This document shows positions 25,969 through 33,309 of a stretch of DNA of 64,000 bases, one piece after another. The stretch comes from Arenimonas donghaensis DSM 18148 = HO3-R19 (GTDB lineage: Bacteria; Pseudomonadota; Gammaproteobacteria; Xanthomonadales; Xanthomonadaceae), in contig NZ_AVCJ01000004.1 of assembly GCF_000743535.1 (NCBI RefSeq), forward strand, positions 28,114 to 92,113. Reading direction: 5' to 3'. The notes beneath the pieces are model-generated. The model was not told where the DNA came from, ran no database searches, and was given only the letters and a program-made list of their open reading frames with translations. The position numbers were made by a program, and so were the translations under genes. Within the stretch, counting starts at the first letter, position 1. Each line of letters opens with the position of its first letter.

Positions 25969-26847
25969 ATGCGCTGCCTGTTCACGCCGCTGCTGCAGGC
26001 CGTGGCTTGGATCGCCGGCCGCCTCCCCCAACCCTGGGTGCTGGTGCTGGGGCGCGGACTGGCCTGGCTGCTTTGGCCGGCGCTGGGTTCGCGGCGACGC
26101 ATCGCGCGCATCAACGTCGACCTGTGTTTCCCGACGCGGGATGCACGCGAACGCCGTCGCCTGGCCGATGCCAGCGTGGTCAACACGGTGGTCGGTGCGC
26201 TGGAACTGCTGCGCGCCTGGCACGCACCGTCGTCCCGCCTGGCCGACCTGGCGGACATCGAAGGGCTTGAGCACCTGCGCGCCGCGCTCGACCGCGGCCA
26301 GGGCGTGCTGCTGATGTGCGGCCACTTCACCCACACCGAACTGGCGGTGCGCCTGCTGGGCGAGGCATTGGGCAAACCGGTGCGGGTGGTGGTGCGCCGG
26401 CACAACAATGCCTGCCTGGAAGCCTGGTTCGAGCGTTCGCGCCAGGCCGTGTACGGGCCGAGCATCGGCAAGAAGGACGTGCGCGGCCTGATCCGGGCGC
26501 TGCAGGCCGGCGAGCCGGTGGTGTATTCGGCCGACCAGAACTTCACCTACCAGAACGCCTTCGTGCCGTTCTTCGGCGTGCCGGCGGCGACGCTGACCGC
26601 GACGCCGGAACTGGTGCGGCGCGGGCGCGCGGTGTTGCTGCCGTTCTGGTACCGCCGCGACGCCGGGGGCCGCTACCGGATCCGCATCGAAGCGGGCTGG
26701 CCGGGTTGGCCGTCCGAGGATCCGGTGGAGGATGCCGCGCGCTACATGCGCGAACTCGAAACCGTCGTGCGCGAATGCCCGGAGCAATACCTGTGGGCGC
26801 ATCGTCGCTTCAAGACCCGGCCGCCCGGCGAGCCATCGGTGTATTGA
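25969..26847 (+). CDS. LpxL/HtrB-like lipid A acyltransferase (first copy)
   Basis: A 292-residue lysophospholipid acyltransferase family enzyme. An N-terminal hydrophobic helix is followed by the H-x4-E catalytic motif in GHFTHTE (His119, Glu124), a conserved YSADQNF block and the C-terminal EQYLWAHRRFKTRP signature typical of LpxL/LpxM. It transfers a secondary acyl chain to Kdo2-lipid IVA at the inner membrane. It follows the ligase-like gene by six bases, giving the order zinc finger-GT4-ligase-acyltransferase. The acyl chain and position cannot be told. Confidence 0.92.
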   Translation: MRCLFTPLLQAVAWIAGRLPQPWVLVLGRGLAWLLWPALGSRRRIARINVDLCFPTRDARERRRLADASVVNTVVGALELLRAWHAPSSRLADLADIEGLEHLRAALDRGQGVLLMCGHFTHTELAVRLLGEALGKPVRVVVRRHNNACLEAWFERSRQAVYGPSIGKKDVRGLIRALQAGEPVVYSADQNFTYQNAFVPFFGVPAATLTATPELVRRGRAVLLPFWYRRDAGGRYRIRIEAGWPGWPSEDPVEDAARYMRELETVVRECPEQYLWAHRRFKTRPPGEPSVY

Positions 26848-26850
26848 ACG

Positions 26851-26924
26851 CCCCTGTGGGAGGGACTTCAGTCCCGAAACCCACACCGGCAACGGTTTCG
26901 GGACTGAAGTCCCTCCCACAGGGG
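26851..26924. repeat. Long palindrome (31-bp perfect arms), copy 1 of an intergenic family
   Basis: Perfect 31-base inverted arms at 26851-26881 and 26894-26924 with a 12-base loop; the core is gggacttcagtccc-like. It fills the gap between two convergent acyltransferase genes, where it could end transcription from both sides. Related copies are at 43986-44045 and 44482-44534. Confidence 0.9.
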
Positions 26925-26929
26925 CATCG

Positions 26930-27841
26930 CTAGTACTTGCGGCGCGTGCCGTCGGGCTGGCGCTTGAAGCGCTGGTGCAGCCATAGGTATTGCTCCGGCC
27001 GGCGGCGGATGATGCCTTCGAGCGTCGCCATGATGCGTGCGGTGTCGGCGGTGGCGTCGCGGGTCGGGAAGTCTTCCAGCGGCGGCAGGATTTCAATGCG
27101 GTAGCGGCCGTCGGGCAGGCGCTCGTGGAACAGCGGCAGGACCGAAGCGCCGCCCAGGCGCGCGAGCTGGTGGGTGGACGTCAGGCTCCAGGCCGGCTGG
27201 CCGAAGAAGGGTACGAAGACGCTGTCGCCGCGCCGGGTTTCCTGGTCGGGGGCGAACCACAGCACGCCGCCCTGCTTGAGGTGGCGGATGGCCGGCCGCA
27301 GTTCGTCGCGCGCGAACATCGCCTTGGCATGCCGCAGCCGCCCGCGCTTGACCGCCCATTCCATCGCGGCCTGTTCGTGCGGCCGGTACATCGCGCCCAG
27401 CTCGACTTGCTGGCACAGCAGTCGCAGGCAGACTTCCAGCGTCGTGAAGTGCGCCGACACCAGGATGACGCCGCGACCGCCGGCCTGGGCGGCGTGCAGG
27501 TGTTCGAGGCCGGTCAGTTCGCTGCCGCGGTCCACCGGTGCCAGCCGGCCCCACCAGGCGCGCAGGAATTCGAAGATGCCCAGGCCCAGGGAAGAAAAAT
27601 TCTCGCGCAGCAGGCGCTCACGCGCGGCCTCGTCGAGCCCGGGGAAACACAGGGCCAGGTTGGTCGCCGCGACCCGTCGCCGCGACGGCAGCAGCCACAG
27701 CATCAAGCGACCCAGCAGCGGTCCGGCGCGCTTTTGCAGCCACCACGGCCAGCGTGCCACCGTCCAGCCCAGGGCCACGCCGAGCCAGGTGGGCCAGGTG
27801 CGGGGGGACAGCGGCGGGCGCGGGAAGTCGGGCGGGGCCAT
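26930..27841 (-). CDS. LpxL-like lipid A acyltransferase (second copy)
   Basis: A 303-residue paralogue of the preceding acyltransferase on the opposite strand. It has the catalytic AHFTTLE (His131, Glu136), FAPDQETRRGDSVFVPFFG and the C-terminal EQYLWLHQRFKRQP. One hydrophobic N-terminal helix anchors it in the inner membrane. Two copies fit sequential addition of two secondary acyl chains, as with LpxL and LpxM. It diverges from waaA across only 35 bases, so both promoters must lie inside or overlap coding sequence. Confidence 0.92.
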   Translation of the reverse strand: MAPPDFPRPPLSPRTWPTWLGVALGWTVARWPWWLQKRAGPLLGRLMLWLLPSRRRVAATNLALCFPGLDEAARERLLRENFSSLGLGIFEFLRAWWGRLAPVDRGSELTGLEHLHAAQAGGRGVILVSAHFTTLEVCLRLLCQQVELGAMYRPHEQAAMEWAVKRGRLRHAKAMFARDELRPAIRHLKQGGVLWFAPDQETRRGDSVFVPFFGQPAWSLTSTHQLARLGGASVLPLFHERLPDGRYRIEILPPLEDFPTRDATADTARIMATLEGIIRRRPEQYLWLHQRFKRQPDGTRRKY

Positions 27842-27876
27842 GCGGCAAACATTGTAGCCGGGGTATCCTGCGCGCC

Positions 27877-29205
27877 ATGCAAATCTCCTTCGGGCAGCGC
27901 GTCCTGCTGGGCCTGTACGCGCTGGTCCTGCACCTTGCTTTCCCGGTCACGCTCTACCACCTGGTCTGGCGCGGCATGCGGCAGCGCGAGTACCTGCGGC
28001 GCTGGACCGAACGTTACGGCTGGCTCGAGGGCAAGCTCGACCTGCACGACGCGATCTGGGTGCATGCGGTGTCGGTCGGCGAGGTGATCGCCGCCCGGCC
28101 GCTGGTCGACGGCCTGCTGGCGCGGCATCCGGACCGACCGTTGCTGGTCACCACCATCACCCCGACCGGCTCGGAGCGCGTGCGTGCCCTGTGGGGCGAC
28201 CGCGTGCATCACGTCTACCTGCCCTACGACCTGCGCGAAATGGTCCGGCGCTTCCTCGACCGGGCAAGGCCGTCGCTGGCGGTGATCGTGGAAACCGAGA
28301 TCTGGCTGAACCTTTACGTCGAATGCGAACGCCGCGGCATCCCGCTGATGATGGTCAATGCCCGGCTGTCCGAACGTTCGCTGCGCGGCTACCTGCCGGT
28401 CCGCAAGCTGGCGCGCCTGGCGATGCAGTCGGTGGACCTGGTGGCGGCGCAGTCACGCGCGGACGCCGAACGCCTGGCGCAGATCGGCGCGCGCCGCGAG
28501 AACATCATCGTCACCGGCAACCTCAAGTACGACCTGACGCTGCCCGAAGGCGTGCATGAGCAGGCGCTGCTCTGGCGGCGCGGCTGGGGCGAGCGGCGGC
28601 CGGTGTGGATGGCCGCCAGCACCCATGGTCCCGAGGAAGCCGGCGTCCTGGCCGCGCACCAGGCCGTGCTGGAACAGCATCCCGACGCCCTGTTGTTGTG
28701 GGCGCCGCGGCACCCCGAGCGTTTTGGTCCGGCCGCGTCCCTGGCCCAGGAAGCCGGCCTGGCGGTGCGCACGCGCCGGGGCCAGCGGCTGCCGGTGGCC
28801 GACACCCAGGTCTTCATCGTGGACACGATCGGCGAACTGCTGTGGTTCTTCGCCGCGGCCGACCTGGCCTTCGTCGGCGGCAGCCTGTGCCAGGTGGGCG
28901 GGCACAACGTGCTCGAGCCGGCGGCACTGGGCGTGCCCAGCGTGGTCGGGCCGCACACCTTCAATTTCGCGGAAGTCAGCCACCGCCTCGGCAAGGCCGG
29001 CGGGCTGCTGCAGGTGCCCGATGCCGGCGCCCTGGCCGACGCGGTGTCGGCCCTGCTGGGCGACCCGGCGCGCTGCCGGGACATGGGCGAACACGCGCGC
29101 GCCGAAGTGCGCGCGCTGGGCGGGGCGGTGGGTCGCACGCTGGACCTGGCGGACCAGGTCCTGGCCGGCCGGCGCAGCTTCGGCGCCGGCGGCGGGCAGG
29201 GCTAG
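27877..29205 (+). CDS. waaA: 3-deoxy-D-manno-octulosonic acid (Kdo) transferase
   Basis: A 442-residue GT30 enzyme that adds Kdo from CMP-Kdo to lipid IVA on the inner-membrane inner face. An N-terminal membrane anchor (residues 5-25) is followed by the conserved HAVSVGEVIAARPLV (catalytic Glu), ETEIWLNLYVECERRGIP and the donor-site FVGGSLCQVGGHNVLEPAALG. The frame is open upstream, but ATG 27877 gives the normal start just before the anchor. It sits with the acyltransferases and the ligase-like gene, consistent with one lipid A/core block. It converges on tolC (6 bases). Confidence 0.97.
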   Translation: MQISFGQRVLLGLYALVLHLAFPVTLYHLVWRGMRQREYLRRWTERYGWLEGKLDLHDAIWVHAVSVGEVIAARPLVDGLLARHPDRPLLVTTITPTGSERVRALWGDRVHHVYLPYDLREMVRRFLDRARPSLAVIVETEIWLNLYVECERRGIPLMMVNARLSERSLRGYLPVRKLARLAMQSVDLVAAQSRADAERLAQIGARRENIIVTGNLKYDLTLPEGVHEQALLWRRGWGERRPVWMAASTHGPEEAGVLAAHQAVLEQHPDALLLWAPRHPERFGPAASLAQEAGLAVRTRRGQRLPVADTQVFIVDTIGELLWFFAAADLAFVGGSLCQVGGHNVLEPAALGVPSVVGPHTFNFAEVSHRLGKAGGLLQVPDAGALADAVSALLGDPARCRDMGEHARAEVRALGGAVGRTLDLADQVLAGRRSFGAGGGQG

Positions 29206-29210
29206 GGCGA

Positions 29211-30566
29211 TCAGCCCTCGGAGTCGTCGCCCTGTTCGATCAGCGGCGCCTCGGCGTCGGCGACCAGCACGCTGTTCACGGCCTGCAGGTCCTGGGTCGT
29301 GATGGTGCCGGCGGCCTGCTTCAGGCGCAGGGTGTTGACCAGGAAGGCGTGGCGGGCGCGGGCGTACTCGCGCTGGGCCTGGAACAGCGCCTGCTGGCTG
29401 ATCAGCACGTCGACGATGGTGCGGGTGCCGACCTCGAGGCCGGCTTCGCTGGCCTCGTAGGCCGCTTCGGCCGAAACCACCGACAGGCGGCGGGCCTCGA
29501 CCTCGGCTTCACCCGCTTCCAGCGAACGCTGGGCGTTGCGGGTAAAACGAACGACGGCGCGGCGCTGCTGTTCAAGCTGTTCGGCGGCGATGTCGCGGCC
29601 ATGCACGGCCTGGCGGACGCCGGACTGGACGGCGCCGCCCGCGTACAGCGGTACGTTGAGCGTGACGCCGACGGTGCTGCCGCCACCGGAGGTGTTCGGG
29701 CCGCCCGGGTACTGGTTCTGCCAGCCGGCGTTGTCGCCGATCGAGGCGCTGGCCGAGAGGGTCGGCAGGTGGCCGGAGCGGGCCGTGCGGATGTCGCGCT
29801 CGGCAGCGGCCAGGGCCAGTTCGGCGGCCAGCAGGCTCGGGTTGGACTCGGTGGCGATGGACACCCACTCGGCGGCGTCGCCTTCGATGTTGTTTTCCGG
29901 CTTGAAGCCCGGGGCCAGGCCCCGCAGGTCCTGCATGCGCTCGCCGGTGATCTCGGCCAGGGCTTCGTGGGCATCCTCGAGCGCGGTCGCGGCGGCGATC
30001 GCGTTGGCGCGGGCGCTGTCGTAGCGGGCGCGGGCCTCGTGCACGTCGGTGATCGGGGCCAGGCCCACCTCCAGGCGCTTCTCGGCCTGGTCCAGCTGGC
30101 GCTTGACCGAGCGTTCTTCGGCGCGCGACGAGGCCAGGGTTTCGATGGCGGTGAGCACGTTGAAGTAGGCGTCGGCGACGCGGACGATCAGGTTGTCGGC
30201 CTCGGCGCGCAGCACGAAGGCGGCCTGTTCGTCGCGAAGGCGGCTGGCGCTGAGCGAGGTGTAGTTGCCGTAGTCGAACAGCGACTGGCTCAGGCTGGCG
30301 CCGTAGCTGCGGTCGCGGGAATAGGCGTCGACGCCGCGCACGCGGGAGTCGGTCAGGCTGGCGGTGGCACCGATCTGCGGCAGCAGGCGCGACCGGGCCT
30401 GGACGACGTTCTCGCCGGTGAACTGGCGCTGGGACTCGGCGGCCGCAAGCACCGGATCGGACTCGCGGGCCATTTCGAAGGCGTCCATGAGGTCGGCGGC
30501 CGAAGCGCTGCCGGCAGCGGCGGCAAGCAGGATGGCGGAGGCGAGGGGGCGAAGGCTCAGGCGCAT
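29211..30566 (-). CDS. tolC: TolC family outer-membrane channel
   Basis: A 451-residue protein with a signal peptide (to about residue 24, ASA-AD) and two tandem OEP repeats. These include the helical stretches LRDEQAAFVLRAEADNLIVRVADAYFNVL and the mirrored region starting near residue 250. Length and internal repeat fit TolC. It provides the exit duct for RND and type I systems; both RND operons in the window lack their own channel. ATG 30566 gives the signal peptide. It lies 16 bases downstream of the methyltransferase gene, likely one transcript. Confidence 0.95.
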   Translation of the reverse strand: MRLSLRPLASAILLAAAAGSASAADLMDAFEMARESDPVLAAAESQRQFTGENVVQARSRLLPQIGATASLTDSRVRGVDAYSRDRSYGASLSQSLFDYGNYTSLSASRLRDEQAAFVLRAEADNLIVRVADAYFNVLTAIETLASSRAEERSVKRQLDQAEKRLEVGLAPITDVHEARARYDSARANAIAAATALEDAHEALAEITGERMQDLRGLAPGFKPENNIEGDAAEWVSIATESNPSLLAAELALAAAERDIRTARSGHLPTLSASASIGDNAGWQNQYPGGPNTSGGGSTVGVTLNVPLYAGGAVQSGVRQAVHGRDIAAEQLEQQRRAVVRFTRNAQRSLEAGEAEVEARRLSVVSAEAAYEASEAGLEVGTRTIVDVLISQQALFQAQREYARARHAFLVNTLRLKQAAGTITTQDLQAVNSVLVADAEAPLIEQGDDSEG

Positions 30567-30582
30567 GGGCAGGGTCCTGGTG

Positions 30583-31236
30583 TCAAAGGGTGAACTGCGG
30601 GGCCGGTTCGGCGCCGTGCAGGTAGGGCACGTCGGTTTCGAACAGGCTTTCGCGGTGGAAGGTGTCGCCATGACGGGTCAGCAGCAGGGCTTCCTGCACC
30701 GGTGAGTGGCCGTGGATGACGAAGAGGCGGCCACCGGGCTTGAGCCAGGCACCGAAGCGGTCGGGGTCGGTGGCCACGGCGCCGGTGACGCAGATGGCGT
30801 CGAACTGGCGGCCGGGTTCCCAGGCGAAGACGTCGGCGGTTTCAACCCGGACGTTGGTGACGCTGTCGGCGACCAGGCGGGCCCGGGTGCGCTCGACGAA
30901 CTCGGCGTGGCGGTCGATGCTGGTGACGTCGCGCGCCAGCGCGGCCAGGCAGGCGGTGACGAAACCCGAGCCGGTGCCGATTTCCAGCACGTCGTTGCCC
31001 GGGGTGATGGCCATCGCCTGCAGCATGCGGCCCTCGACCACCGGCTTCATCATCACCTCGCCGTGCTCGAGCGGCAGCGGCAGGTCGGCAAAGGCCAGCT
31101 TGCGGTGGCGCGGCGGCACGAAATCTTCGCGGCGCACCGTCATCAAGGTTTCAAGCACGCGCGGGTCGAGCACTTCCCACGGCCGAACCTGCTGTTCGAC
31201 CATCGCGAATCGTGCCTGCTGGAAGTCAATCGTCAT
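30583..31236 (-). CDS. Pcm-like (protein-L-isoaspartate O-methyltransferase family) methyltransferase
   Basis: A 217-residue SAM-dependent methyltransferase with the AdoMet motif VLEIGTGSGFVTACLA at about residues 80-95 and the family lead-in FVPPRHRKLAFADLPLPL. True Pcm enzymes have a QPYMVA-type substrate loop after the start; here it reads MMKPVVEGRMLQA, so repair of isoaspartate is not certain. The tolC-linked position is common in this bacterial group. It is the first gene of a probable operon with tolC. The 218 bases upstream, to the end of the TetR gene, hold no gene I can support. Confidence 0.82.
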   Translation of the reverse strand: MTIDFQQARFAMVEQQVRPWEVLDPRVLETLMTVRREDFVPPRHRKLAFADLPLPLEHGEVMMKPVVEGRMLQAMAITPGNDVLEIGTGSGFVTACLAALARDVTSIDRHAEFVERTRARLVADSVTNVRVETADVFAWEPGRQFDAICVTGAVATDPDRFGAWLKPGGRLFVIHGHSPVQEALLLTRHGDTFHRESLFETDVPYLHGAEPAPQFTL

Positions 31237-31454
31237 TACGTCTAAATCCTTGAATCACAAGGGCGCTGATTCTACGCCCCGGCCGGACGCCGCGGAAGGC
31301 AAAAACCGGTAGGGGAAACGGGACAGTGAATACCGGGACTGGCCCGCAAGGCAGGCACGCGGCCAGCACGGGGCAAGAATGGCGGCCGCCTTGCTGCGGC
31401 CTGTAGTGCCATTGGTCACCGGGACTTCACGCGGGGTGCGGTGCCGTTCAGGCG

Positions 31455-32096
31455 TCATCGGCGGGTAGGCCCGTAGGCGCGCAGGAACATGTCGACGGTG
31501 GCTTCCAGGTGGCTTTCGAGCTGCGCGCCGACCAGCTGGGCGGGGCAGCTGCAGATCAGGCGGGCGTGGTGGTCGCCCTTGAGCAGCGCCAGGAACTGCG
31601 AGGCGGCCAGGGTGCAGTCGGGCACCTGCAGTTCGCCGGCTTCGACCTCGGCCCGCAGGAAATCGGCAAAAGCTTCCTGGATCCGCCGGGGACCGGCTTC
31701 CCAGAACAGGTGCGGCAACGGGGAGTCGTCCGGGAGCTGCTGGGACATGATCCGGTGCACCGCGATCGCCTCGTCCGAGGTGATCAGGCGGAACAGGGCC
31801 CTGGCGATGCGCACCAGCTGGGCCCGCATCGGGCCCTCGAAGCGGGCGACGAACAGGTCGGGGGGCAGCAGTTCTTCGCAGCTGGCCTTCACCGCTTCGG
31901 CGAACAGCGTCTCCTTGTCCTGGAAGTGGCTGTAGACGGTCAGCTTGGACACCCCGGCGACCTGGGCGACCGTGTCCATGGCCGTGCCCTCGTAGCCCCG
32001 GGCCAGGAACAGGCTCTTGGCGGCCTCGAGGATCGCGGCACGCTTGCCGGGGTCCTTCGGACGGCCGGGCGAAGCGGGGCGGGGGGCAGCAACCAT
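31455..32096 (-). CDS. TetR family repressor (AcrR/AefR-like)
   Basis: A 213-residue regulator. The N-terminal TetR DNA-binding domain is clear: RAAILEAAKSLFLARGYEGTAMDTVAQVAGVSKLTVYSHFQDKETLF, with the helix-turn-helix around residues 38-58. The C-terminal ligand-binding half resembles the AefR-like group. It diverges from the RND adaptor/permease operon, the normal layout for a local repressor induced by pump substrates. ATG 32096 is chosen because upstream residues in the open frame are not TetR-like. The TetR gene starts 79 bases from the adaptor start. Confidence 0.93.
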   Translation of the reverse strand: MVAAPRPASPGRPKDPGKRAAILEAAKSLFLARGYEGTAMDTVAQVAGVSKLTVYSHFQDKETLFAEAVKASCEELLPPDLFVARFEGPMRAQLVRIARALFRLITSDEAIAVHRIMSQQLPDDSPLPHLFWEAGPRRIQEAFADFLRAEVEAGELQVPDCTLAASQFLALLKGDHHARLICSCPAQLVGAQLESHLEATVDMFLRAYGPTRR

Positions 32097-32113
32097 GGGG
32101 TGTCCGGGGATTA

Positions 32114-32143
32114 TTGAACTGACGAGTATGGTAAAGCTACTAT
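32114..32143 (+). promoter_or_regulatory. Candidate promoter with overlapping TetR operator
   Basis: A TTGAAC (32114-32119) and TACTAT (32138-32143) separated by 18 bases form a reasonable sigma-70 promoter for the RND operon. The inverted agta ... tact (32125-32128 and 32138-32141) overlaps the spacer and -10 box, where a TetR dimer would block it. The arms are short, so this is a suggestion. Confidence 0.4.
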
Positions 32144-32175
32144 CCCCCCAATTCAATCGACCCCGCGAAGCCGCC

Positions 32176-33300
32176 ATGACCGCTGCCCCCCTGCGACGTC
32201 TCACCCTGATCGCCGGCCTGCTGGCGCTTCTCGCCGCCTGTGGCGACGACGACGGGGGACCGGCGGCGGCCCGTCCGGCCTGGGTCGTGCAGGCCACCAC
32301 CGAGGGTGCGGCGCCGACCGCCTATGCCGGCGAAGTGCGTGCACGCCACGAGCCGGCGCTGGCCTTCCGCATCGGCGGCAAGATCAGTCGGCGCCTGGTG
32401 GACGTCGGGGCCCGGGTGAAACAAGGCCAGCCCCTGGCCGAACTCGATGCCTCCGACGTCGCCCTGCAGCGCGAGGCCGCGCAGGCGCAGCTGTCGTCGG
32501 CGGAAGCCGACCTGGCCCTGGCCACGTCCGAACTCAAGCGCTATCGCGACCTGGTCGAACAGCAGCTGGTCAGCCGTTCGCTTTACGACGCACGCGTTTC
32601 CCAACATGAAGCGGCCCAAGCGCGCGTGCGCCAGGCACGCGCCCAGGCCGATGTCTCGGTGAACCAGGCCACGTACGCCGTTCTTCGGGCGCCGGCCGAC
32701 GGCGTCATCGCCCAGCGGCTGGCCGAGGCCGGCCAGGTGGTGGCTGCCGGCCAGACCGTGTTCGTGCTGGCCGAGGACGGCGAGCGCGAGGTGGCGATCA
32801 GCGTGCCCGAGCGCGACGCCCGGGCGTTCAGCGTCGGCCGTCCCCTGCTGGTCGAACTGTGGTCGCGGCCGGACCAGCGTTTCCCGGGCGCGCTGCGGGA
32901 GATCTCGCCGTCGGCCGATCCCCAGGCGCGCACCTACGCCGCCCGGGTGAGCTTCGAACCGGGCGACACGCCGGTGGACCTGGGCCAGAGCGCCCGCGTC
33001 TACGCCAATGGCGGCGACCAGGCGGTGCTCACGGTGCCCCTGTCGGCCGTGCATGAAAAGGACGGCGAAGCCGCGCTGTGGGTGCTCGACCCCGCGGATG
33101 CCACCGTGCACCTGCGGCCGGTGGCGCTGGGCGCCTACGGCGAGGACCGCGTGCCCGTGACCCAGGGCCTGGCGGCGGGCGAGTGGGTGGTGGCGGCCGG
33201 CGTGCACCTGCTGCTCGAGGGCCAGCGCATCACGCCCATCGACGACCAGAACCGCCCGGTCGACCTGGCGCGCGCCGCGCCCACCTCCGACCCGCGCTGA
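32176..33300 (+). CDS. RND periplasmic adaptor lipoprotein (second system)
   Basis: A 374-residue HlyD/AcrA-type membrane fusion protein. The signal peptide ends LLAAC (Cys22), so it is lipid-anchored. The lipoyl half RIGGKISRRLVDVGARVKQGQPLAELDASD is followed by a helical hairpin (residues about 95-150), the second half LRAPADGVIAQRLAEAGQVV and a beta-barrel. It precedes the permease gene by nine bases and diverges from the TetR gene. With TolC it would complete a tripartite pump. The frame is open upstream; the ATG at 32176 is set by the lipobox. Confidence 0.93.
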   Translation: MTAAPLRRLTLIAGLLALLAACGDDDGGPAAARPAWVVQATTEGAAPTAYAGEVRARHEPALAFRIGGKISRRLVDVGARVKQGQPLAELDASDVALQREAAQAQLSSAEADLALATSELKRYRDLVEQQLVSRSLYDARVSQHEAAQARVRQARAQADVSVNQATYAVLRAPADGVIAQRLAEAGQVVAAGQTVFVLAEDGEREVAISVPERDARAFSVGRPLLVELWSRPDQRFPGALREISPSADPQARTYAARVSFEPGDTPVDLGQSARVYANGGDQAVLTVPLSAVHEKDGEAALWVLDPADATVHLRPVALGAYGEDRVPVTQGLAAGEWVVAAGVHLLLEGQRITPIDDQNRPVDLARAAPTSDPR

Positions 33301-33309
33301 GCCTCGGCC

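Noticed and set aside
31255..31458. A 67-residue minus-strand frame in the gap between the Pcm-like gene and the TetR gene
   Set aside because: Biased composition, no ribosome binding site and no recognisable feature; treated as intergenic sequence.
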